From: Maribacter aestuarii
GTDB taxonomy: Bacteria > Bacteroidota > Bacteroidia > Flavobacteriales > Flavobacteriaceae
NCBI RefSeq assembly: GCF_027474845.2
Contig: NZ_CP107031.2
Coordinates: 2,060,501-2,124,500, forward strand
Direction of reading: 5' to 3'
Length of the DNA: 64,000 bases
The translations under genes were made by a program, and so were the position numbers. The notes below the pieces were generated by a model. It ran no database searches and was not told where the DNA came from. It saw nothing but the letters and a program-made list of their open reading frames with translations. Below, piece by piece: positions 18,987-27,454 of the stretch. Numbering within the stretch: position 1 is the first letter of the stretch; each line of letters starts with the position of its first letter.

Positions 18987-19916
18987 CTATATAGAAAAAT
19001 GTTCCATATATCTGTTATACAAATGCCCTGCCTGCTTGTAAGCCGATTGCGGACTCATAAAATGTGAGAACTCAAAAGTGATCGCTTTTGTGCAACTTGC
19101 TCTTTTTGCAGCTTTCAGCTTCAGTAATAATTTTTCCCATTTTATGGGAAGGAATTTAATGGGCATATCGCGATCAAAGGATTCCGAGTTCGTCCAACAT
19201 TCCAGTTTATATTTATCGGCCAAGGTTTTGTTTAACCTTAAATAATCCTCTAAATCATCGTATCTCACATGACCGTCCTGGAAAGCTACGATATCTACGC
19301 TGTTCTTAATTCCTCTGAATATTTCATCCCATTCCTCTTCATGTTCTTTGAGTGATACACTTGCTTCTTTCGTAAGCTGATCTGAGCTTGTCGAAACTGC
19401 TTTTTTCCCATCTATCCACGGTGATATCAAAACAGGCAATCCGTTGCTCACAGCTTTACATTTGTCTCCTAATTTGACAATGGAAGTTATTGCTCCTTTT
19501 GTTCTTCGGCTCAGTTCCAAGCTTAAATACCAACCTCCGAAACTTTTATAATGTCCGTAAGTTCTATAGACTTCTTCCACAACATGAAGATTTAAGTCTA
19601 CTTCTTGGTGCATATCTCCGGTTTCCCAATAGACACCGCTATCGTAAGTTCCAAAATAAAAGGTCATACCATATTTTTCAGCAAGTTCAAGGTACAATTT
19701 GACCAAATCTAAAGGAGGTCTGAAACAGTTGCGTTGTTTTATAAGATAAGAAGATGGATAGGTCAAAAATTGTTGATATCCGCAGCGTATCAAAATCACG
19801 GTATCAATCCCCATTTTTTTCATGAGGGCAAAGTCCATGTCCCATTCTTTTGCGCCCCAATTTTGATGGGGAATGTCATGGCTGATTTCGTCTATAAATG
19901 TTCCTGTTATCTTCAT
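18987..19916 (-). CDS. DUF4434 domain protein (TIM-barrel, glycoside-hydrolase-like)
   Basis: A 309-residue protein with no signal peptide. The pattern matches DUF4434: MKITGTFIDEISHDIPHQNW at the start, then MKKMGIDTVILIRCGYQQFL, YGMTFYFGTYDSGVYW, GGWYLSLELSRRTKGA, PVLISPWIDGK and IVAFQDGHVRYDDLEDYL. Such proteins have a (beta/alpha)8 barrel related to glycoside hydrolases; acidic residues at strand ends (the Glu in YLSLELS and the Asp in FQDG) could be catalytic, but activity is unproven. It starts one base after the symporter stop. It sits between the symporter and the AGE epimerase, so a cytosolic role on an imported sugar is likely. Confidence 0.8.
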   Translation of the reverse strand: MKITGTFIDEISHDIPHQNWGAKEWDMDFALMKKMGIDTVILIRCGYQQFLTYPSSYLIKQRNCFRPPLDLVKLYLELAEKYGMTFYFGTYDSGVYWETGDMHQEVDLNLHVVEEVYRTYGHYKSFGGWYLSLELSRRTKGAITSIVKLGDKCKAVSNGLPVLISPWIDGKKAVSTSSDQLTKEASVSLKEHEEEWDEIFRGIKNSVDIVAFQDGHVRYDDLEDYLRLNKTLADKYKLECWTNSESFDRDMPIKFLPIKWEKLLLKLKAAKRASCTKAITFEFSHFMSPQSAYKQAGHLYNRYMEHFSI

Positions 19917-19917
19917 A

Positions 19918-21744
19918 CTATACCTTCTCCAAATTATCCCACCAATATCTTTTCAATAAGACGCTTGTCAATATCAAGACCGCACTCCAAATAACCATTT
20001 CTGTATTCTGCCGAAGCATAAAATATAAGGGGATGACCACTTGAGCCATTTGCCAAATGATTCCGATTACGATATTAAAGGCATCTCTTTTAAAATCTAT
20101 GTTAGGCCTAAAGTTCGGATTTTCCGTCATAACTTCTGATTTAATTGGCCCCCAAAATCCCCATGGCTTCGTCTTCTGATAAAAAGATTTGACCTGTTCA
20201 CGATTAGGCAATGGTTCAAGAAATGTACCGACGATACATCCTATCAATGCAAAGAAGAAAATAATAGGGAACACAAAAATATCGACATACTCCGGAAAAA
20301 AAATGAACTTGACAGTCGACCCTATCAATCCAAAAAGCATTCCCCAGAAATAACCATTTCCTGAAAATCGCCACCAAATCCATTTGAGGATATTGGCCGC
20401 AACATAACCACCATAAAGGGAAGAACTTAGCCAAAGGATTAGAGAGTTGAGCGAACCAGCGTTGAAGCCAAAAGCAATACCTACCATTACCAATGCCAAT
20501 GATGATAGGATGCTTAATTGTACTAATTTCTTGTCAGGAGCCCCGGGGTTTATATATTTTTTGTAAATGTCATTGACAATATAGGCGGGAGCAGAGTTTA
20601 CGAACGCGGCAAAAGTCCCCATGAAAGCCGCGAGAAAACCGGCAAGCATCAAGCCTTTTAGCCCCACAGGCAAAAATTTATTGATGGCCATGGGAAGCAC
20701 TTGTTCAAAATCTATATTATCGCCCATTGCGGCCATTTCAGGGCCTAAATAAACTAAGGCAAGTACGGCAAAGCCGATAATCATGAAATACCTTGGAACA
20801 TATAAAACACAAATGGTCAAAAAACTCATTTTGGCCGCTTCGGCCGGGGTTTTAGTGGCTAAAATACGTTGCATGTCATAACTGGGAACAGGTCCCGCTA
20901 TGGAAGCAAAGACGCCCTTAAGCACCATGAGCATGAAGAGTATTCCGAAAAGGTCAAATCCGTCTGAGGCAATTTTATTATTCACCTGTGGGAAGGTGGT
21001 ATTGCTCCAATCCAAGTCCAGATTCCACCCAAACCAAAGTTTGTCCCAAGTTTTTGGAACAACCGCAGCAATCTGCTCAGCCGAGACCATAGTATAGGCA
21101 ACGATTCCCACCCCAACGCAGGCAATGGTCATGATGACAAACTGCATGACCTCCGTGGCCACAACACTGTGCATGCCCCCTTTTACCGTGTACAAAGAGG
21201 TGAGCCCGCAAATGAGAAGCGCATAACTTCTGGCAGAAGAAATTTGATATCCGAAAAAATCAAAACCAAAATCCCAAGGTAGAATGGCCGTACAATACTT
21301 TCCAATGCCTTCAAAAAAATACGCGATAAAACCAAGGACACTAATGACCGCAAAAATGACGATAATAATATGTGATAACTTGGCCCCTTTACCGTCACCA
21401 AAGCGAAAAGTAATCCATTCTGCTCCGGTCATAACATTGGAGCGGCGCATCCAAATAGCCAGATAGACAAATACGAAAACCTGGTTCCATACTGGCCAAA
21501 GCCAAGGAAGCCAAGCACTTTTTAATCCATAAACAAAAAGGATTCCTACGCTCCACATGGTACCCGAAATATCGAACATGCCAGAGGCGTTGCTGAGTCC
21601 TAAGTAATACCAGGGAAGCTCATTACCACCCAAGAAATAGGAGTTAAGATTTTTGGAAGATTTTTTGGAAAGATAAAAACCTAAGGCCAAGACGCCTATC
21701 ACATAGGCTAGTACAATTCCAATATCCCATAGGGAAAGTGTCAT
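19918..21744 (-). CDS. Sodium:solute symporter (SSS family)
   Basis: A 608-residue inner-membrane symporter with about 13-15 hydrophobic helices, using the sodium gradient to import a small solute. The N-terminal stretch IGVLALGFYLSKKSSKNLNS, followed by YFLGGNELPWYYLGLSNASG and the WITFRFGDGKGAK segment, is characteristic of the SSS (SGLT/PutP-like) superfamily. The C-terminus extends beyond the usual 500 residues with a cytosolic loop (KTKPWGFWGPIKSEVMTENP) and two extra helices, as in sugar-type members. It is first in a four-gene operon with DUF4434, AGE epimerase and FAD oxidoreductase, so it probably brings in their substrate. A palindrome lies about 130 bases upstream. Confidence 0.9.
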   Translation of the reverse strand: MTLSLWDIGIVLAYVIGVLALGFYLSKKSSKNLNSYFLGGNELPWYYLGLSNASGMFDISGTMWSVGILFVYGLKSAWLPWLWPVWNQVFVFVYLAIWMRRSNVMTGAEWITFRFGDGKGAKLSHIIIVIFAVISVLGFIAYFFEGIGKYCTAILPWDFGFDFFGYQISSARSYALLICGLTSLYTVKGGMHSVVATEVMQFVIMTIACVGVGIVAYTMVSAEQIAAVVPKTWDKLWFGWNLDLDWSNTTFPQVNNKIASDGFDLFGILFMLMVLKGVFASIAGPVPSYDMQRILATKTPAEAAKMSFLTICVLYVPRYFMIIGFAVLALVYLGPEMAAMGDNIDFEQVLPMAINKFLPVGLKGLMLAGFLAAFMGTFAAFVNSAPAYIVNDIYKKYINPGAPDKKLVQLSILSSLALVMVGIAFGFNAGSLNSLILWLSSSLYGGYVAANILKWIWWRFSGNGYFWGMLFGLIGSTVKFIFFPEYVDIFVFPIIFFFALIGCIVGTFLEPLPNREQVKSFYQKTKPWGFWGPIKSEVMTENPNFRPNIDFKRDAFNIVIGIIWQMAQVVIPLYFMLRQNTEMVIWSAVLILTSVLLKRYWWDNLEKV

Positions 21745-21872
21745 GTATTGGTTTACATTGGTTCGTTACCCCTAAAATAGGAAATGTTTGGATTGCCCAG
21801 GTTTTAAGCTAATTAATAAATCGAAGTGGACGCATCCATTTTACACTTTTAAAATGAAAAATTTATACTTTT

Positions 21873-21890
21873 TAGTATTGTGCAATACTA
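21873..21890. promoter_or_regulatory. Perfect 18-bp palindrome upstream of the symporter operon (possible operator)
   Basis: TAGTATTG-TG-CAATACTA has two perfect 8-base arms with a 2-base centre. It lies in the 288-base gap before the symporter gene, in A/T-rich DNA likely to carry the promoter. It has no T-tract on either side as a terminator would, so a dimeric repressor site is the better reading. No regulator gene adjoins it. Confidence 0.45.
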
Positions 21891-22032
21891 CATAGAATTG
21901 AAAATAAAGGATGAATCAAAGTTTCAGCGCCATATGCTTCACATAATAATATTTCAAGACCTATGAAGGCAATTACTGCTTTAAAAGTTTAGTTTCAAAA
22001 TACTTTGCACAAAAAATAGCGGTTCATAAATT

Positions 22033-22650
22033 TTACTTTGTTGAGTTAGTCATGTTCATTTGACTTCTAGGCTCCAATATTTTATCAATGGTATAAACAA
22101 TTCCATTAGAACCTCTAATACTTTTTGAACTCACTGTAGCTAAAGTTCCACTTTCATCCAATATTTTAAGCTTGTTATTTTCTAAGCGGAGCGCAAGAAA
22201 TCCTCCATGTAGTGTTTTTAGACGCATTGGTTTTCCTCCAATTTTTAAACTTGAAATTAATGTTTCTACATCGGTTTCACTTTCAACAAAATGATATTTT
22301 AGAATACTCGGGAGTCTATATAAACTGTCGGGAGCTGTAAGATCGTTAATTGCGTATTTACTAGGGCCAAATGCCTCATCAGTAGGCACAAAAACTATGA
22401 TATTGTTCATCTCCTTGATTTCATCAAAAAATGAGGCTGCATTTACTAGCTTCAGAAAACTGTTATAAACGGGAGACTGGTCTAAAATCTGCATTACAGA
22501 ACGTTCAAAATCTAAGGAGGTTGAGTATACAGAACCCTTTGTTTCTAACTTTGATTTAGTAGCGTTATCCCCACAGGAAATCACCAATACGCTTAAACTT
22601 AATATTCCGGAAAGTATAACCACACCCTTTTTCATATTTGTCTTTTTCAT
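22033..22650 (-). CDS. Fasciclin domain lipoprotein
   Basis: A 205-residue lipoprotein: the signal ends with LVISC, Cys at residue 26 (21 if the second Met is used). A single fasciclin (FAS1) domain covers about residues 48-195. Recognisable segments are NNIIVFVPTDEAFGPS (FAS1 H1-type box), LPSILKYHFVESE, and the closing GSNGIVYTIDKILEP. FAS1 domains mediate adhesion or protein contacts at the cell surface; no enzymatic role is expected. Single gene; intergenic 22651-22921 (271 bases) carries divergent promoters with no clear consensus. Confidence 0.88.
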   Translation of the reverse strand: MKKTNMKKGVVILSGILSLSVLVISCGDNATKSKLETKGSVYSTSLDFERSVMQILDQSPVYNSFLKLVNAASFFDEIKEMNNIIVFVPTDEAFGPSKYAINDLTAPDSLYRLPSILKYHFVESETDVETLISSLKIGGKPMRLKTLHGGFLALRLENNKLKILDESGTLATVSSKSIRGSNGIVYTIDKILEPRSQMNMTNSTK

Positions 22651-22921
22651 ATTTTATGTCGTATAACTGTTTTATTCTAATTATTGTTTAATATTTTTTT
22701 TATAAAGTTAAACAAAATACCTTATCTTTAAAAAGTACAAGAAAATTTTTACCGGAGGTATTGCTATTTTGACCGTTGCAATAGGTAAAATGGGTACTGA
22801 GTTTGAAATATGAATATATTAAAATGATAAGCGATTGTAAATATTATAATCTTTACCAATTGATGTACAATGCTTAAGTATCGTTAAGAAACAAAAAATT
22901 AAAACTAAATTGATTTAGAAT

Positions 22922-23341
22922 ATGAGTGCAATAGCAAAGAATAACAGAATTATTACTATTATATATGATTCAAATACATCTATAGGGAAACAAGCTTTAG
23001 CTTATTTACAGGCTACTAAAAAGGAAATAAAGGCTTTTGACATTTCTAAAGCTTCTTTGACAGGAACGCAATGGGCGGAAGTAGCCAAAGGGCTTGATAA
23101 GATGATGGGCGAGATTGTTCAAAAAAATCATGGTGATTTCAAAAAGAAATTCGGTTCAAATTCGGTCGATTTTGATTTTAACGATTGGGTACGTATTCTT
23201 CAAAATGAATCAAATATTTTGAAACAACCTATACTGGTCGTCAATAAGCATTTTTTTCAGATTACAAGTCCATCTGAAATAATGCATTTTCTTGAAGCGC
23301 AGAGCGCAGCTATTAAAAAGCCATATAATAAAGAAAAGTGA
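22922..23341 (+). CDS. ArsC/Spx-like thioredoxin-fold protein without catalytic cysteine
   Basis: A 139-residue protein. The second half, NILKQPILVVNKHFFQITSP followed by SEIMHFLE, resembles the ArsC/Spx fold, where the conserved segment reads (I)xRPIxxx(G)xxxxxGxP. The N-terminal strand IITIIYDSNTSIGKQALAYL fits the position of the CxxC or CxxS site, but it contains no Cys, and the whole protein has none. It therefore cannot work as a reductase by the usual mechanism. Related Cys-less proteins occur in other Flavobacteriia. Role unknown; perhaps a binding or regulatory protein. Single gene, with convergent short gene 13 bases downstream. Confidence 0.65.
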   Translation: MSAIAKNNRIITIIYDSNTSIGKQALAYLQATKKEIKAFDISKASLTGTQWAEVAKGLDKMMGEIVQKNHGDFKKKFGSNSVDFDFNDWVRILQNESNILKQPILVVNKHFFQITSPSEIMHFLEAQSAAIKKPYNKEK

Positions 23342-23353
23342 GTTCGAAGAAAT

Positions 23354-23593
23354 TTATATTTCCAACCTGCCTTTAATACGCTTATCTATTTTGCGCTTTT
23401 TAATCGTGACGCGCTTCATCCAATCCATTAGGTTTTTGTCTTTATTGGCTTTATATATCTCGTTTAAACCTAAAACAATTTTTTTTGCCTCTCGCGAAGC
23501 ACTTACCCTATCACTTGTGCTCATGTGAGACATTTTCCTTTTTTCAAACTCGCATGCCTTTTCTATCCAATCCATGATTTTAATTTTGTTCAT
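23354..23593 (-). CDS. Small basic hypothetical protein
   Basis: About 79 residues from ATG 23593 (a longer frame starts at 23617). It is strongly charged and helical, with KACEFEKRKMSHM and SASREAKKIVLGLNEIYK, and ends in a basic tail KRKIDKRIKGRLEI. No cysteines, no membrane segment. I do not recognise a family. Coding is plausible from the composition and the snug convergent placement against the ArsC-like gene, but homology support is lacking. Intergenic 23618-23831 shows nothing. Confidence 0.5.
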   Translation of the reverse strand: MNKIKIMDWIEKACEFEKRKMSHMSTSDRVSASREAKKIVLGLNEIYKANKDKNLMDWMKRVTIKKRKIDKRIKGRLEI

Positions 23594-23831
23594 TAAATAT
23601 ACTAAAATATTAAACAAAAAGTCTTAAATTTAAGGCAATACTTTAATCGAGCTAGTAAGAAAATCTATGGAATCAATAATTAATTCATAATTCGTTTTAG
23701 TTATTTACTACCCAAATTCCATTTATGTGTTAGAAACATTGGAAACTCAATTATAGGACAGCTATTCTGAGCATTTCTGGCTGTTAGTAATATGAATAGA
23801 TATTTCTAAAGTTTAAACTCTTTACAGGAAC

Positions 23832-24731
23832 ATGATATATTTAGAAAATTTATTCACCACACTATATGCTGCACTTCTATCCGAAAATACGCGTGAGAAA
23901 ATAGAAAAAACGATTCTATCCATTGCCCTTTTTAGTTTTTTTGTCCATTTAATACTAATCTATTTAGTAAAAATGGATATTATCCCAAATTTTAATGAAT
24001 CCGAGTTACTGCAGAATCCTATATCTTCTATTTACACGCCTTTTTCTTTCATTTTAGTTTATGAAGTTTATTTATTAATTTTTTATCTACCTAAATCATT
24101 TACCACGTATATAACAAAGCAATATGAAATAATTACGCTTATTATCATCCGTAAATTATTCAACGACCTTTCAGCCTTGGAACTAACATCTAATTGGTTC
24201 GAAATAAAAGGGGACTTGCAATTCACTTATGACCTAATAGCATCATTACTACTTTTTTATCTCATTTTTTTGTTTGAAAGGCAAGGGAAGAAAAAATTAA
24301 ATAATAAGTTGGAGGATAAACCTATTATTGAACGCTTTATAAAAAGTAAAAAAATCATAGCGGTAATTTTAGTGCCGTTATTCCTGATTATGGCGGTATA
24401 TACGTTCATGAATTGGTCTTTTGCCGTTTCTATGGCATCCGATGAGATACTTGAGTTTAATAGTATAAATAATCTCTTTTTTGACCAGTTCTTTACGATT
24501 TTGATTTTAGTGGATGTTATATTATTGTTGATATCATTTTTTTATACTAATCAATTTCACAAAATAATAAGGAATTCAGGATTTGTCATCTCTACAATTT
24601 TAATTCGTTTGTCCTTTGGAGTTAGTGGCTTAACAAGCACTGTCCTTATAGTCGTTGCCGTACTATTTGGCTTAACTATAATTGTAATTCATAACAAGTA
24701 CGAAAATGAATCCTTGGCCAGCAACGTGTAG
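23832..24731 (+). CDS. Hypothetical multi-pass membrane protein
   Basis: A 299-residue protein with about seven hydrophobic helices (for example ILSIALFSFFVHLILIYLV, FSFILVYEVYLLIFYLP, DLIASLLLFYLIFLF, IIAVILVPLFLIMAVYTFM, and a hydrophobic end VLIVVAVLFGLTIIVI). A basic cytosolic loop ERQGKKKLNNKL separates two halves. I recognise no named domain; such conserved hypothetical membrane proteins occur in marine Flavobacteriia. Isolated by 214 bases upstream and about 210 bases downstream (24732-24941), both without recognisable elements. Confidence 0.65.
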   Translation: MIYLENLFTTLYAALLSENTREKIEKTILSIALFSFFVHLILIYLVKMDIIPNFNESELLQNPISSIYTPFSFILVYEVYLLIFYLPKSFTTYITKQYEIITLIIIRKLFNDLSALELTSNWFEIKGDLQFTYDLIASLLLFYLIFLFERQGKKKLNNKLEDKPIIERFIKSKKIIAVILVPLFLIMAVYTFMNWSFAVSMASDEILEFNSINNLFFDQFFTILILVDVILLLISFFYTNQFHKIIRNSGFVISTILIRLSFGVSGLTSTVLIVVAVLFGLTIIVIHNKYENESLASNV

Positions 24732-24941
24732 TGTTGTGCATAATCTAATGGACACTAAAATATTATGTTTAACTATGTGTTGAGATTTGCGGCAAAACTA
24801 AAGTTGTGACCCTATTTTGCAACCGTATGGGATTGTCCAATAAATTTTTTTGTAAAATAAATAAAGGTGTCTACAAGAAATCAAAGTTTAAAAAGTCATC
24901 GTACGTTATTCAGTTTTTTTAATTAGCTCAAAAATTTGAAC

Positions 24942-25931
24942 ATGAAAGTAGCCGTATTCAGTACAAAATCTTATGACCAAAAATATTTTGAAAAGCACGC
25001 AGGGATGCACAATCATAAATTTTCGTTTTTTGAAACCGCTTTAAAAAAAGATACTGTAGGTCTTACCGAAGGTTTTAATTGCGTTTGTGCGTTCGTGAAT
25101 GACCAAATCGATAAAGTGGTAATGCAAGCCCTTGCAAAGAATGGAATTAAACTTATTGCATTGCGCTGTGCTGGATATAATAACGTAGACCTTAAAGCGG
25201 CAAAGAAGAATGGAATAACCATAGTTCGTGTTCCAGCATATTCACCAGAAGCTGTTGCAGAACATGCACTTGCTTTAATTTTAACCCTTAACAGAAAAAC
25301 ACATAAAGCCTATAATAGAGTGAGAGAGGGAAATTTTTCTTTGAATAATCTTATCGGCTTTAATCTTTCAGGTAAAACAGTGGGTGTTATTGGAACAGGT
25401 AAAATTGGGGCAAAATGTAGTAGAATACTTGTGGGTTTTGGATGTAGGGTTATTGCTTTTGATATTATCAAATCTAAAGAATTAATTGATTTAGGAGTTG
25501 AATATTTACCGTTGGATGAAGTATTTAAAGAAGCGGATATTTTGTCCTTGCACTGTCCATTGAACCAGGACACAAAACATATGATCAATGGGCGTAGTAT
25601 TGGATTAATGAAAAATGGTGTAATGATTATAAATACTAGTAGAGGTGCTCTTATAGATACAGTTGATGTTATAAAAGGCCTTACAGAAAAGAAAGTAGGT
25701 TTCTTGGGTATCGATGTCTATGAACAAGAAGAGAATCTATTTTTTGAAGATTTATCGGAACATATTATCCAAGATGATTTAATCTTAAGATTGAATAGTT
25801 TCCCGAACGTTCTTATTACCTCTCATCAAGCTTATTTCACAACAGAAGCAATGGATGAGATAACCACAACCACCCTAGAAAATATTACAGCTTTTGAAAA
25901 AAACAACGAACTGAAAAATGAAATAAAATAA
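24942..25931 (+). CDS. D-isomer 2-hydroxyacid dehydrogenase (D-lactate dehydrogenase type)
   Basis: A 329-residue NAD-dependent enzyme. The NAD-binding motif is VIGTGKIGAKCSRIL near residue 150. The active-site Arg and His appear in IALRCAGYNNVDL/NTSRGALIDT and in LITSHQAYFTTEAMDEI, and the domain-closing segment is HCPLNQDTKHMI. The His followed by Q-A-Y-F-T is typical of fermentative D-lactate dehydrogenases (LdhA) rather than PGDH. It would reduce pyruvate to D-lactate or run in reverse. ATG 24942 (MKVAVFSTKSYD) is chosen over a TTG two codons earlier because LdhA proteins begin MKxxVFSTKxYD. Single gene. Confidence 0.85.
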   Translation: MKVAVFSTKSYDQKYFEKHAGMHNHKFSFFETALKKDTVGLTEGFNCVCAFVNDQIDKVVMQALAKNGIKLIALRCAGYNNVDLKAAKKNGITIVRVPAYSPEAVAEHALALILTLNRKTHKAYNRVREGNFSLNNLIGFNLSGKTVGVIGTGKIGAKCSRILVGFGCRVIAFDIIKSKELIDLGVEYLPLDEVFKEADILSLHCPLNQDTKHMINGRSIGLMKNGVMIINTSRGALIDTVDVIKGLTEKKVGFLGIDVYEQEENLFFEDLSEHIIQDDLILRLNSFPNVLITSHQAYFTTEAMDEITTTTLENITAFEKNNELKNEIK

Positions 25932-26123
25932 ATGCTCAAAATAAGGTTCCTAACCAGCCATGAAATACTTTATTGATTATTAGCAACTCCAAGGAAAAAA
26001 GGGGCTTTTAAACAATAAAACTCATAAGAAATGAAATAGGGGTAAGGCTTATCTGGTACTTATACAGATTTCGAAGCATTTACTCTGCAGTCTAAGCCAA
26101 GTCATTACCTTTTTTAAAATTTG

Positions 26124-26195
26124 TAGCCTCGGCAAGAATCGAACTTGCATCTAAAGTTTAGGAAACTTCTATTCTATCCATTGAACTACGAGGCC
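26124..26195 (-). tRNA. tRNA-Arg (CCT)
   Basis: A complete 72-base cloverleaf on the minus strand. The acceptor is GGCCTCG with CGAGGCT (first pair G-U) and discriminator A. The D arm is GTTC/GAAT, anticodon loop TTCCTAA gives CCT (decodes AGG), and the T arm is GCAAG-TTCGATT-CTTGC. No CCA is encoded and no integrase or mobile gene adjoins it. The preceding gap 25932-26123 shows nothing else. Confidence 0.95.
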
Positions 26196-26253
26196 GATAA
26201 GATGGGCAAAAATAGAATATTTGATCAATTAACCCTAAAAAACATTTTAACCT

Positions 26254-26976
26254 TTATTTGTTCTTTGATGGCCTCATACTCCAAATCTCGTACATGGGCT
26301 CCCCTTTACTATTCTTTCCGGTATGATGCCAGTCATCGCCTTTAATTTCATAATTGAATTCCAGACTTGCACCTACGCGCGAGTTATCTCTTGAAAAGTA
26401 TTCTATATTTTCGGTGTAGACCCCATCTTCCGCAGTATAGGATCCACCACCCGTACCAGAAAACTTCATGGTCTCGGTCTGGTAGGCTATCCATTGAAAA
26501 CGATTGTCCATCAGGAATTTTAAGGTCTTCCTGGGGTTTTCTTCTCCCCTTCTTTCTTGACCCGTATCCGGACCTCTGGTCGCAAAGAGCCAGGCCCCGT
26601 CCAAATCTTGTTCAGTAGATTCCATACGAAAAAAGGTGAGTTGTGGGTCGGTTTTCAGTATGAGTTCTTCATCTTGTTGGGAAAAAGGAATGGTAAGTTT
26701 CTTTACCCCATCGCTTTCGTAATTGGAATTAAACTCTAAGTCTACATGTAGCACCCCATCCTTTATTTGATAAAATCCGCCATGGGTTTCTTTAAAGTCG
26801 GCCGGTGCCATTTTATACACCGAGTGGATCAAATATTCATCACTTAGTTTAAGTTCATGACGAACATTGTCTACTTCGGTAACGTATACTCCTGGCTGTA
26901 TTTGAGAATTAATAATTCCAATTCCATAAACGAAAAATAGGGGGATGGTAAAAATGTTTAATTTTTTCAATTTCAT
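26254..26976 (-). CDS. Hypothetical secreted protein
   Basis: A 240-residue protein with an N-terminal signal (KLNIFTIPLFFVYGIGIINSQ), then a beta-rich body: PGVYVTEVDNVRHELKLSDE, GGFYQIKDGVLHVDLEFNSN, KFSGTGGGSYTAEDGVYTEN and GDDWHHTGKNSKGEPMYEIW. The repeated pattern of a short Gly-rich turn followed by a strand, and the closing W-H-H-x-G-K motif, resemble proteins labelled membrane or secreted protein in flavobacterial genomes, with a lipocalin-like layout. Function unknown. Single gene, downstream of tRNA-Arg on the same strand. Confidence 0.7.
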   Translation of the reverse strand: MKLKKLNIFTIPLFFVYGIGIINSQIQPGVYVTEVDNVRHELKLSDEYLIHSVYKMAPADFKETHGGFYQIKDGVLHVDLEFNSNYESDGVKKLTIPFSQQDEELILKTDPQLTFFRMESTEQDLDGAWLFATRGPDTGQERRGEENPRKTLKFLMDNRFQWIAYQTETMKFSGTGGGSYTAEDGVYTENIEYFSRDNSRVGASLEFNYEIKGDDWHHTGKNSKGEPMYEIWSMRPSKNK

Positions 26977-27454
26977 TATAAAGTATTTAGTAATAAATAT
27001 AAAAATTAAAACCTTACAAATGAACAGGTTATAGCATCTTTAAAATAGTATAAAAGCTTTGTAAAACTATTTTTTGCATTTCGTCGTAATTTGATTTCTA
27101 AAACCAGGTTTTTTCAAATATTTTGTTTTCTTTTGCGCTCCAAATTTGAGAATTTTATTTTTACTTTTGGATATGGCTTTTAGCTGAACATCATGCCAAA
27201 TGTTTTTATGTTCGGACTATTGGGAATTAGGAAGTCAAACCCCATAGTAGTCTATCAGATAGGTCGCCGAATTTTAAAGCTAACTTCCAATTTTGTTACT
27301 ACCATCGTGGAAAGCCAACACGATTATTTCTTTATACCTACAACCCAACGGGAGTTTCAAATTTGATTTTAGGTTTAGTTGTGTTACTTGACGCAATACA
27401 TCTTGCAAATACCTTAAATTTTTCTACATTGAAATTTTACGATAATCCGTTTAC
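26977..27454. other. Intergenic stretch between two divergent genes; no feature recognised
   Basis: About 480 bases, A/T-rich, without an ORF, RNA hairpin or repeat that I can support. It must hold the promoters of the secreted protein (left) and the arginine decarboxylase operon (right). No clear TAnnTTTG box or operator could be assigned. The long leader before the polyamine operon would leave room for a regulatory RNA, but I see no structure that shows one. Confidence 0.5.

Noticed and set aside
22745..22827. Hydrophobic open frame (KKIFTGGIAILTVAIGKMG...) in the gap before the ArsC-like gene
   Set aside because: No start codon fits and a stop follows quickly; it may be chance in A/T-rich DNA.
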